Shown: positions 11,880 through 21,963 of the stretch, piece by piece | How the letters are laid out: each line of letters begins with the position of its first letter | Position numbering within the stretch: the first letter of the stretch is position 1 | NCBI RefSeq assembly: GCF_905220565.1 | Contig: NC_059402.1 | Coordinates: 2,171,501-2,235,500 of the forward strand | Origin: Melitaea cinxia | Taxonomy: Eukaryota; Arthropoda; Insecta; Lepidoptera; Nymphalidae | Direction: 5' to 3' | Length of the DNA: 64,000 bases | The notes under the pieces: model-generated | The model's input: only the letters and a program-made list of their open reading frames with translations | Told to the model about the DNA's origin: nothing | Databases searched by the model: none | Made by a program: the position numbers and the translations under genes

Positions 11880-11988
11880 CTCCTAGGGAGGGTCAGGGTC
11901 GGCAACGCGCTTGCAACACTTCTGGTTTCTGGTGTTGCAGGTGTGTATAGGCTACGGGAACCACTTACCATCAGGTGAACCGTAAACT
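11880..11988 (-). repeat. SINE-like dispersed element, family A, reverse fragment
   Basis: On the minus strand it contains TGATGGTAAGTGG, AGCCTATA and GCAACACC blocks of family A, followed by GCAAGCGCGTTGCCGACCC. It is truncated at both ends. Confidence 0.6.
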
Positions 11989-13263
11989 CTTAAAATCAGT
12001 GCTGATGGTCAGCGCGACTCTAAAATCAGTCTTAATGTTCCGTTGCCACTGGTGTAGCGCCCTCTCACTCGCTTCCAATAGTTCCAATACACCTGTCTCG
12101 CTCACCGTACTCACAGTTGTCATGATGTTATATAGCGCCCTCTCGCTTACGCAGTACATCCTTCTCGTTTTTTCATATTACGAAATGGAGATGTCTGTTT
12201 GTAATACGAAAGTAGAAACCACGATCGCATACTCCCAAATTCGTAAAAGTTCAAAACATTACGTTGCGAAAATTTAATCGACTCGATAAAACCGAATCTA
12301 TAGCTGTCTCTCTCTATCAACATGCCGTCTCGCTCGAATTTAATAAGTAAGTTATTTTCACATCCTTCTTCTAAGCAGAGGGTGGTTCGAAGGGTATTAG
12401 AGATAAAAATATTAAAAAAATATGGTCGTATTATTTGAAAACAATCCAAATTACAATACAAATGGCAAATTATATATCGAATTGAACATTCTTGTGCAAT
12501 TAATTTTTCACTATATTTAAGATGAGTACAGTTAAATGACTGCCTTTTATATATATTAAAAGCATACTTAAAGTTTGTAAAACTAGTTTTTTTTAAATGA
12601 TTTGTATCAATCGCGGTTACATCTAAGACCATTGTTACTAATGTTCCGCATAGATAAGATTGTTTTTATTATATTCCAAAATATAATCAACCATACTGAA
12701 TATACTATAAAAATAATTTGTCAAAAAAAGTAAAATGGACACAAGACTTTTGTTATTTTAATTGTTTAAAATTAGAGGTTACAGAATAGTCTGTATTTTT
12801 TATTAATCTGTGACTTTTGGGGCCTTTCTTATTAATTCAATGTGAATTATCTATTGGAACATACCTATAGTCGATAGATTATACAATAATGAAAAGATTC
12901 TTTTCGCCGACTAGTGATGTACTAACACCGATGTGTATATTTTTTTTAATTTCGTGAAACGGGTAATCGATACTTAGTGAAAATAATGAAAAGCACTCTA
13001 AAATACCGAAATAGAACTACATTTACACTTGACAGCTTTATGTTGTTTGTATTTCTTGAAGAATATTAATTAAAATTCAATTTTATTTAAAATAAATAAT
13101 TTTATTGAAATGACTTAGTGAAGAAAAACTAAATCAATTTTAGAAATACAAGCTTTTTATTATACTAAAATAATTTATATATATAATAATATATAAAAAC
13201 AATTTTAAAAAATCAAAAATAAATATTGAAGAACAAGATCACCATAGTTTACTTCCAACATAA

Positions 13264-13414
13264 CGGCTGCCCAATTTCAAAACAGTAAGGGACAAATTTT
13301 TCGAAATCGACTTTTTGGAATTTTTCGTTCCAATGGAGTCGTGTGAACATGATTCGGTTATAATTTTAAAAATTTATTTGTTGTCCCTTATTGTGTTTTG
13401 AAACTGGGCAGCCG
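13264..13414. mobile_element. MITE, 151 bp, inverted termini and 4-bp TSD
   Basis: The left end CGGCTGCCCAATTTCAAAAC and the right end (reverse complement CGGCTGCCCAGTTTCAAAAC) form inverted repeats of about 35 bp, both running on into AAGGGACAA-type sequence. ATAA flanks both sides (13260-13263 and 13415-13418), a plausible target-site duplication. There is no coding capacity. Confidence 0.7.
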
Positions 13415-13641
13415 ATAAGTATTTAAAACAAACTGAAAATTATCTTTATAAAGGACAGCGAAATTTTTTTTTCTGTTCACATTTACTATAAAACTCATTA
13501 ATATATCTTAAAGCTCAAGTGTGAAGGTAGCCTAAAGTATTGATCTCTTGATTTAACGATAGTTATATTTTCGTATGTAAAAAATGTGAACGTTGACTGT
13601 TTATTAAAAATAAATATATGTAAATATTGTACAGTGTTACT

Positions 13642-13669
13642 GGTTCCGACGCGGTCACACGCCGGAACC
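13642..13669. repeat. Short GC-rich hairpin
   Basis: GGTTCCG and its complement CGGAACC flank GCG/CGC with a short loop. It stands out in AT-rich sequence. No function can be assigned. Confidence 0.4.
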
Positions 13670-16046
13670 GAATTCGGAATCTTACGTAATTATTTAATTA
13701 GTGATTATTTTTAGTTTTATTTTATTAAAATTAAAAAAAAATACATTTAAAAAAGGTATTAAAAAATCTTTAGGCGATTATCATATTTATTTTGCAGTGA
13801 AGTTTTAATTATTGCGTCGTCAGTATTGTATAATTAAAGTGTTAATCTTGTTCTAATCAATGAAGAGGTTAGTTCCTCGATTCTCCATGAAACATCAAAT
13901 CTATCGTTGTAATTACTGTCGTTCATATAAGTAAACATGAAAATGTGAATAATCTAAAAAAATTAAAATTATTTTCAAAAAAAAAAGATAAAAAAAAAAT
14001 AATAATATAATTTTCAGAAAACAGTCGTTTGTCGGTATAAGTGTAAATTACATCCGTTAATTGAGATATTTCATTAGAATTTGTACATTTTAAAATAAAT
14101 ATAAATTTGTATATTTTGTTTTTCGTAACTCATAAGAAAATATCCTGGTACACAATAGAAAATAAGTGATATTTTTTGTATTATATTGACTATAGGAATG
14201 GTATATTACCTAATGTGTTAACAATGCCTTTGAATAAGGTTAAGATATCTCCTCCCGAATATTGATAACAATGCTATTGTTGTACTTTAGATTTTCTTCA
14301 ACTTTTCAGGTGTTACAGTTATGAATTATGTTATGTTTCGTACGATTTCTTTTGAAATGTTCTACTTTAAATGCCTTTAAATACCTTACCTCATAATGAC
14401 TGACAGTTGATCACGATTGCTTAAAAAATACAGTTGTAATATAATGTACATTGTAGTTATATAAATAATGTAAATAAAAGAACATTCCTTTGAGTAGTTC
14501 TTTCAATGTTTCCTTTATTAGTGACATTTTTCATAAGATGGTCCTAAGACAGAGCTTGATTCAATGACGGATTACGATTTTGTTTGTTTTAATGAAATCT
14601 TGTTCTTGCTTTAGTGGTTATTACACTTATTGTGCTTTTAATTATTTATATTATTTAATAAGCTCTCGAATCTTAGGACTGTTTTTGTCTACTTGGTATC
14701 ATTGTATTACCATTTATGTAAATTTCTAAAGAGGCTTGTCGTTAGGTCCATTATAGACTGATTTTAACTGGAAATCCAATGGGGATTTATTGTGCCACTT
14801 ATGTATAGTAAAAAAATCGCGTTATTTAATCTTCATCTTTGTACATATTGAAACTAAACGCTTTTTAAGTTCTACGGTTATTTGGTAAGAGCATGATATT
14901 TTTATGATTGAAAATTGAGTAACATTCATTTACTATATTGACGCTTGCATCCTTTAATTTTTACAATTATTGTATTAAATTATCTTTTATCATGTGTTGC
15001 TCTGCTATATTTCATGATTAAAATCTCATCTTACCAAATAACTCACTGCTTTTAATCTCAAAGTGACTTTATCAAAACATCTATCAAATGCAACAATTAT
15101 TTTAATGATTCAAATAAAATAAATACAAATTAAATCCGAAATTGTGTAACATAATATTAAAATAGAATCTACATTTCACATTGTTATTTTATTGTTTACT
15201 TAATTGTATTGAATATAATAGACGAAATTTATTCTGGTCAGTAAAACTCCTATTAATTCTAAAGTTAGTTATAAATGAGGTTCAGTAGTTACTGCCACAG
15301 TATTTTGTATATAGTGCGAACGTGTTGTGGCTTAATTGAATCAATTATATCTTAATTAATATTTATTTGGGCATGAATAAAGTTACAAGTTTTTGTATCG
15401 ACTCACAAAATTTTTACCATTTCTACTTTTTTTTAAATTGTTTCAATCAGACAAATCTCTTTTAGTTTATAAAAAAAATTGTTTTAAAAAGTAAAAAGTA
15501 ACTTTATTTATTAAATATTATTCCTATTTTTTTTAGAATAATTCAAAATGAAGACGATACAAAAAGTTGTGCTAGTGTACAGTCGAATAACAGTTGTAGT
15601 TTTACATATGTAATGAGATTTCTATTGATTAGGTTAGTTGCATTTGCCAAAATAAATCTTCATCACTGTTTATGTTTTTTTTTTACTAAAAAATCTATAC
15701 TAATATTATAAAGAGGTTAAGTTTCAAACTTAGTTTGTTTGTAAGGGGTAATCTTCACAAATACTGATCTGACCACGAAAATTTTTTTACTAACATAAAA
15801 CTACACTATTAAGGAGTGATATAGGCTATATTTTATTGTGATCGAACAAAAAATTCAGTGAAAAATCTTATATATAAAATTTTCGTGTCACGAGAGCGAC
15901 AAACTTCTTAGCATTCCATGGATTCACCGTGCGGGTGCCGGATCCATCGTGTGGCAGAAGGAGAAACTCAGAGCAATTCCCAGGACTTGCGACCTAGGTG
16001 TAGGTTTAAGGAGGCCCCTCTTTGAGATGGGCATCAACGCTCACCT

Positions 16047-16710
16047 TCACTGCTCGAGTTTCCCGCCCTGCTTAGCCAAATTTGGTAGGAACCTGTTAGC
16101 AGCAGCTGCAGCCTTAGACACTCGTTCTAAAATAGTACTTACTGCATTTCTCGACAGGCCAAGGTCTTTCAGAAGATTATACAGAGATTTTGCTGTTATA
16201 CCTCTCGCTCCTACTTCTACTGCGTATAAATTAATCACGTAGCCATTTTTGTTATGTTTGTTTGTTAGATCGTAATATTTATTTAATTTTATTGTGTGGT
16301 CTTTAGGAATGTTGGTTTCCCACGGCACAGTGAGCTCTACTAGTATTAAATGTTTAATGTGTCTAGAAAAGAGGAATATGTCAGGTCTGGATGACGAAAC
16401 ACCAACATCTTCTGGGATTTTATAGTGTTTGTCACACGTATCCATTAAAATAGTCCAACCAGGTGCCGTACCTATGATTGAAAAAGGCTTGCTTTTAGAG
16501 TTGACAGTTGAGCCATTCTTTATAAAGTTAATTTGTCGTTTCTTTGTGGTCAATCCTTTTTGGGCTCTAGCTACTGAAAGACTTACTGGTTCACGTATGA
16601 CTTCAAGTACTCTAATCATGTCGATGTGAGTAATAACCCTTATCGAGCAGCACCTTGCAACCTACCAATAAGTGCCTAGCAGTACCTACTGCCTCACCAC
16701 AAGTATAGCA
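16047..16710 (-). pseudogene. Retrotransposon endonuclease-domain relic (restriction-like type), frameshifted
   Basis: Minus-strand reading from 16710 gives a zinc-knuckle-like CYTCGEA, RHLLVGC (C-x2-C, H-x4-C, at 16710-16657) and then KGYYSHRHD, which runs into a stop. One frame over, from about 16619, the reading continues with MIRVLEVIREPV, SRPDIFLF, LILVELTVPWE, KLNKYYDL and YAVEVGARG, ending at 16047. A cysteine/histidine knuckle followed by PD-(D/E)xK-like spacing and a KxxxY motif is the layout of the restriction-like endonuclease found downstream of reverse transcriptase in R2-type LINEs. The two halves are out of frame at about 16620, so the copy is dead; no reverse transcriptase part was recognised nearby. 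The family assignment is inference. Confidence 0.6.
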
Positions 16711-16764
16711 AGATTTTTCAGAGGCTCTCCCCCCATCTTACTAGGTTACTTTTGAGGAGGTTTA

Positions 16765-17075
16765 TAAATATACTAGCTGACCCGGCGAACTTTGTATCGC
16801 CTAACACAAACTTTATCGTATGGTATTAAAGTTCAAATTGACTTTTAAGTATTATCACAAATCTTTTGTATGGGAGTATAGAAAAGTGTTGTTTTTAGAC
16901 TTTTTCAGGAAATTTAAATATTTTTTTTTTTTAGATTCTTTCTCTCCGTAAGAACCATCCTCGTACTTCAAGGAATATTTAAAAAAAAAGAATTAGCGAA
17001 ATCGGTCCAACCGTTCTCGAGTTTTGCGCTTAGCAACACATTCAGCGACTCATTTTTATATTATAGATGTATGGC
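16765..17075 (+). repeat. Dispersed lepidopteran element beginning ACTAGCTGACCCGGCGAAC
   Basis: It has the start motif shared with the copies near 54766 and 56622. It contains GAAATCGGTCCAACCGTT-type sequence in the 3' half and ends near TTTATATTATAGATG. I do not know the class with certainty; such elements are abundant in butterfly genomes. Confidence 0.5.
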
Positions 17076-17110
17076 AAAACAACGCTTGTGGGGTCAGTTA
17101 GTACTTCCAT

Positions 17111-18820
17111 CAGTGGCGTAGCATACCTTGGAGGGGGGCCTTGTATCAAAATTATTTGGGGGGGGGGGGCAAATAAAGGGTAAAGATTTCTCACTAAAAA
17201 AACAAAAATGCTTGCATTAAATTAAAATAAATATTTATTGATTATAAGTTATTACTTCCTCCTAGAATAGACAATAGTGACAAAGTCTTCCTAAGTATGA
17301 ATAGTGAGAAGTTCCTGTTCCATCGAAGTCCTTAGGTAATTTTTTATCAGTTTTAGTTTTGAAAAACTTCTCTCAGCTGTTGCGGTTGTAACTGAAGGGT
17401 CAAGAATAAGAAAGCGAGCTGTTATTACCTCGGGAGAATTGGATACAAGACTGTTGAATTTTATCAGCAATAATTCCATGAGTTTCTTAATGGAAGAATT
17501 TTTTTTGAATTTCGGATTTTAAGCTAATTTAAAAAGCTTGTAACTCAAAGCTGGAGAGATCACGCTTGAGCTGCAGCAATAAAAGCGGGGGATCCTTCGC
17601 TAATAAGCTGTAAGGCTAATAATAGAAACCGGAGATTGACAAGCGCATAACCTGAAGAAGAGATTCAACGCTGCCTCCAGGTCTTACAGGAAGCAAATCG
17701 CTAGGACAAAGTTCAAACACTTTAGCAGAATTGGCGAAAAACTATTGGGCTTTCCAAATGGAACCCGTGCCTTTTGGTTTCTTGCCAAAGCTGCAAGCAG
17801 CAAATTTCTTTCTGTCTTCACTTCCATCATTGCGCGAACCTGAAGGCTCTCTGGTATGTTTTGCGAAAGAGAAAACTTTCGCATTGCATTCTTTGCATTC
17901 TTTTTGCGTCGAATTCAACTCTTGAGGATGAGGGGAAATCACCGTTCGTCGTGTTCTGCATTACCTCGACGTCAAGAAGTCCAGTGATCCTGATCTTATC
18001 CACACCACTTGAATGCATGCTTTGCAACCAATGTGCGAGCTTCGCACGCATTCTTTCCGCGTACATGCAAACTGTGAAATGACCTTCCTCAATGAGGTTT
18101 TCCTTGAGCGCTATAATTTGGTGGTTTTCAAGCGTCGTCGAGTGTATACTCTATATCTTTTCTCTGAGGCCATGGGCGACGGTAGCCGTTAAACAGATGG
18201 CTTCGTCTGCTTGTTTGCCCCCATTGTTATAAAAATAGATTAATTAACTGTTCCTATTGTGTGGTTACGGCAGTAAAGTATATAACCACCCCATCTCTTC
18301 CCGTGGGTGTCGTAAGAGGGGACTAAGGGATAACACAGTTCCACTACCACCTTGCAAAAGTTTTATTTTAACATAAAAAGCCGACCGATGGCGGGATAAC
18401 CATCCAACTACTGGCAATGAAACAGGCCGTAGACGGGCAGCAGCGTCTTCGATGCGACAAAGCCAGCCCTGCGGTCACCAACCCGCCTGCCCAGTGTGGT
18501 GATGAAGATGATGATGAATTAATTGTTCATAATGATTAACTGAATTCCGCTATAAGCGATGTAGGATGTTATCAATTTTTGGGCGCACGCTTAACTTGGT
18601 AAAAAGGGGAATGCTTTTAGAACTTTGGTCATTCCTGAAGTGAAAACTATATAGGTACCTATGACAGTTTTTTTTAATGTTTTTTCCTAGGAAGCACGAG
18701 ATTAAGTGACATGTGGATAACATTTTTCTAAGTTTCACTTACACACGTTGACACGGGGTCCTTGTAGATAGGTGGCCCCGTATCATTGATACGGCTTATA
18801 CGGCGGTAGCTACGCCCCTG
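17111..18820 (-). mobile_element. hAT-type DNA transposon relic
   Basis: Termini CAGTGGCGTAGC (17111-17122) and GCTACGCCCCTG (18809-18820) are inverted with one mismatch. The flanking 8 bp (17103-17110 and 18821-18828) match at 6 of 8 positions, fitting an aged hAT 8-bp target duplication. On the minus strand 17291-17479 encodes a hAT C-terminal dimerisation-like segment with ATAERSFSKLKLIKNYL, as in hAT/ZMYM1-like transposases. The rest of the transposase is missing or unrecognisable, and a family C SINE has inserted at about 18265-18515. G-rich runs lie just inside the left terminus. Confidence 0.7.
18265..18515 (+). repeat. SINE, family C, nested in hAT relic
   Basis: It carries CCCGTGGGTGTCGTAAGAGG, AAAAAGCCGACCGATGGC, TAACCATCCAACTACTGGC and GCCAGCCCTGCGGTCACC and ends in a GATGAT-type tail. 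The same family lies reversed at 25140-25465, with a huge ATC tail, and as a 3' part at 62030-62160. It resembles the Metulj-like SINEs of butterflies from memory; that name is inference. Confidence 0.65.
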
Positions 18821-18834
18821 AATTGCATATAACT

Positions 18835-19020
18835 ATTTATCTAATATCTAAAATTCTCGTGTCACAATACTCCTCCAAAATGGTTTTACCTATTTTTATG
18901 AAATTTTGTATGCATATCGACCAACATCTATTTTTCATACCCCTAAGTTACAAGGGTAGGGAGTATTAGGGGGGTTTATAATGTATATGGCAAAACAATG
19001 TTTGCTGGGTCAGCTAGTAT
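18835..19020 (-). repeat. Dispersed element with TGACCCAGCA end, reverse orientation
   Basis: Read on the minus strand it starts ACTAGCTGACCCAGCAAAC and ends in GACACGAGAATTT-like sequence, the same termini as the elements at 54766 and 56622. The interior differs. Confidence 0.45.
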
Positions 19021-19330
19021 TTTATAAAAGTTAATAGTGTTATCACTTTTTGCAAAGCTACATAATACATATACAATACATATTTTCTATAAAAATTTAG
19101 TCAGGCATAAGATTTTTGATAGCATATTTGTTTAACTGAGAAATATATGTTTAATTTCAATGAATTTTAAATAAGAAATAATTATATATACAATTTAAAA
19201 AAATGATGAGTTAAGTTTCATTCTAAACTTTGTTTCCAATGAATATACTAAAAAACATACTATACTTAGTTGGAACTTTGAATAAAAATAAAGATGTATA
19301 TTTAAAAAGAGTTTATTAATATTTGTTTAT

Positions 19331-20041
19331 CTACATTACATGTCCAGCTAAAATAGAAGCTATATTGTTACACATACTCTTTATTTCCTCATCATTTAGA
19401 TATTCGGCACCTAAAATAGCATTGCCAACAGCAATAGTTTCTCTCATTGAGTTAGCCTTTATCCATATTCTACCATTCATGCCCGCTGCTAACTCAAAGG
19501 GCCACTCATTTTTTAAGGACTCGAGTAAGGTACAACTAGGATTCAATATCTTCCTTATCAAATTTAATGAGCATTTAAATACGAACCCATCTATGAGGAC
19601 ACCTAGTCTGCCTTTCTTGCCATGAGAATCAACACACACCAACTCTGGTTCCATATCTTTGCTGGCCACTAACATTTTAGCATAAACAACGTCACCGACT
19701 TGAACTTCAGGTCTGTTCTTTTTTGTGGCTCCTTCAAACGACAGGTAGGACAATGCCGCGGTTATGCTGCAACCGACATCGACCCGGAATATATCTCCTG
19801 CCTTTTGAACAACTACGCCTATTACGTTTTCTCCCCTCGACGGCACGTATCTCTTCTGATAGCTATCTACCCAAAAAGTGCACGGGTTTCGTTTCTTTAA
19901 CACACCGGGCTTTGTGATGAAGACACGATCAGCCTCTTTTCGTAGTCCTGGTCCAATAATTACTTTACTTTTTTCGGCGACTTCGCTTATCTCCTCGCAA
20001 TAATCGCCCGGTAGAGCAACATCACCAATAGATATTTTCAT
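19331..20041 (-). CDS. RRP40: Exosome complex component RRP40 (EXOSC3)
   Basis: One uninterrupted exon encodes 236 residues from ATG at 20041 (MKISIGDVALPGDY) to TAG at 19331. RRP40 is one of the three S1/KH cap subunits of the RNA exosome, which guides RNA into the 3'-5' degradation channel in nucleus and cytoplasm. Visible are the N-terminal LPGD segment, the S1-like stretch with KRYVPSRGENVIGVVV, GDIFRVDVG and VGDVVYAKML, and the KH part with GMNGRIWIKA, the GxNG loop typical of this subunit. The length matches the fly and human proteins (about 230-275). The frame stays open upstream of this ATG, but only through a GTG and without another ATG, so 20041 is the likely start. An AATAAA on the minus strand lies just after the stop (19312-19317). 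The gene diverges from FPGS, about 1.9 kb apart. Confidence 0.92.
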   Translation of the reverse strand: MKISIGDVALPGDYCEEISEVAEKSKVIIGPGLRKEADRVFITKPGVLKKRNPCTFWVDSYQKRYVPSRGENVIGVVVQKAGDIFRVDVGCSITAALSYLSFEGATKKNRPEVQVGDVVYAKMLVASKDMEPELVCVDSHGKKGRLGVLIDGFVFKCSLNLIRKILNPSCTLLESLKNEWPFELAAGMNGRIWIKANSMRETIAVGNAILGAEYLNDEEIKSMCNNIASILAGHVM

Positions 20042-20227
20042 TTCTAATTTGATTGCATATTTATCTGAATTACAATAAAAAAATATTTGTTTTTCTTCAT
20101 TCACGACTTTATATTCGTTTAAAGCACATGTCAGTCTTCAGATGTTGCCAAAAGATGTTGTTTTGATGTTTTCTTATTTTAGATATGTCACTCCATGTTT
20201 CTGTCATCGTCAATGATGTTTGATAAA

Positions 20228-20734
20228 GGGCGCGTTCCACCAAAGGCCCACAATTCCATCGATTAAGACCGCTGAAATTGCCGATCCAATAAGGTAAAAA
20301 ACGCCGCGGGCGTTGTACTTGTAGGCGAATTTTATAACTGGAACTCATATTTGGGCACTGTCAGGTGTAGGCTGTGTGTCATAATATGGCGGCATGGTGA
20401 AAACATGGAGCTGTGGGGGTTATGAGTGAATATTTCGCGAGGATTTGAGTAAAGTGAAGTAGAACTTAATTCAACATGGATTACCGGAAATTGATCGTTG
20501 CGTTTTTGTTATTACACACTCTTTAGTTTTCGTAGAATGGAATGAGAGATAACATTGACAATTTTTTTTTAATTCCCGCCACCTCTTATGGAAAGTCAAC
20601 TTTGACCTATTTATATTATGTGGTCGCGAACGGTGACGGTGGCTTTCTCTATGAGATCGAGCGATCGCTCGCGACGACCACGGTGGAATGATAGAATGGA
20701 CTTTCTGGACGATGTGAACGCTTAGTGGAACGCA
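20228..20734. mobile_element. Candidate MITE between RRP40 and FPGS
   Basis: GCGTTCCACCAAAG near 20233 and CTTAGTGGAACGC near 20721 are imperfect inverted repeats about 500 bp apart. The interior is partly GC-rich and has the 12-bp palindrome GAGCGATCGCTC. No clear target duplication was found, so this is tentative. If real, it occupies part of the shared divergent promoter region. Confidence 0.35.
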
Positions 20735-21900
20735 GTCAAAATGTTATTGTTTAATTTGTTATGATTCTTCAGAGGTTATGATTCCTTCAATGATTCCCTG
20801 CGTACATCTTGCGTATGAGCGTGTGACAGCTTTTCAAAGGAGATTTACGTAAATAAAGAGAACTATTCACGAGAAGATTATAGCGTATAAGTTGTAAATA
20901 TCAGTTATGTTTAATTTAAACTCTTATATTTTGAATGTTGTTTGTCCTAATAATACTAGCAATTTAAAATAAATAAGTAATTAATACTTTATTTTTTAGA
21001 CTCTCTTGACCCGTCAAACTGCGTGAAAGCTTATCAGCGGAAGATTTCGAGATCAATATCGAAATTTGTCTGAAAACAAATCTGAGAGATACAGCATCCC
21101 TACTAACATTGAATTAATGTTAGGTTGATCGATTTAATGAACTAAATTTATGTTGAAATTCAATATAATATTAGTATGTAGTCTATTTCATATAGAGTTA
21201 TGTTATATCTACTAAAGGAAATAATAGTTTGAATTTGAATGTATGTATTATGTTTAACAAAATATGAAGGATCAAATAGTTATTAAAAGCTCTTTTATGA
21301 TTTCACTGTGCTCACAAAGCGTGATCTATCTCCTTAACTTGCATGCATGACATAAGTTTATGAGATACATTTTACGACCATCGTAGTCTGAATAGGCTCT
21401 TTATATATCCATATGTATGACCATATGACATCGAAAATTTGACAGTTGCTTATCATAACTATTAAATAATCATAATAATTAATTAATAACATTTACTTTA
21501 ATAATGTACCAATAATATACATATAAGAAATAAAATAAACATGTTTTTTTTTTATAAAATATGAGAAACACAAGGAAACATTATAATACATTATAGGGTG
21601 ATATTACAAAACTTTATAGGTTATATTTCGTAAACCATACGAGTTTTTCTAGACGTAATAACGAGTGAAATGAATAAAGGAAATCATAATATAACGTTGC
21701 ACAAATGGGTCAGATGTCATAACAAACCACTGATAAATTGATAATAACTAGTTTGTGGCCTATAAAGTGTTGTCAGATTGATTATAAAATATGATACAAC
21801 AGTGTGACGCGTCGTAGGCCGGGGTCACTTTTTTGCTGGATGTGCGAAATGATTGCGTTCATTTGAACGTGTTATTGTAGCCGGAATCTGGTTTGAAACT
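20735..21900. other. RRP40-FPGS spacer, AT-rich
   Basis: I see no gene. This is the upstream region for FPGS on the plus strand. No clear TATA or initiator can be assigned. Confidence 0.4.
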
Positions 21901-21904
21901 AGTA

Positions 21905-21925
21905 AACCGATGCTCAGCATCGGTT
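21905..21925. repeat. 21-bp near-perfect palindrome just upstream of the FPGS start
   Basis: AACCGATGCT and its exact complement AGCATCGGTT are separated by one C. The palindrome ends 38 bp before the FPGS ATG, so it lies in the 5' UTR or core promoter. It could be a dimeric factor site or a 5'-UTR hairpin. Confidence 0.7.
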
Positions 21926-21963
21926 CCTGTCGTGTTCTTACACTGACAAATTTAGTTTTAAGA

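Larger units (their letters stand above)
11198..15690. other. ksr 3' UTR and AT-rich intergenic spacer
   Basis: After the ksr stop, about 600 bp of moderately GC-rich sequence, with runs such as CCCGGGCCA, probably contains the 3' UTR; several AATAAA-like signals follow and I cannot choose one. Further on I see a reverse family A SINE (11880-11988), a MITE (13264-13414) and a short GC-rich hairpin (13642-13669). Otherwise the sequence is AT-rich without recognisable genes. Confidence 0.5.

Noticed and set aside
12147..12632. 161-codon minus-strand open frame
   Set aside because: No recognisable motif, no splice context, low-complexity AT-rich composition; probably chance.
20041..20104. N-terminal extension of RRP40 by 21 residues
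   Set aside because: The extension would begin at GTG with no ATG; the ATG at 20041 gives the family-like start.
20109..20348. 79-codon minus-strand open frame upstream of RRP40
   Set aside because: It has an ATG but no similarity I recognise, and overlaps the candidate MITE end; treated as chance.
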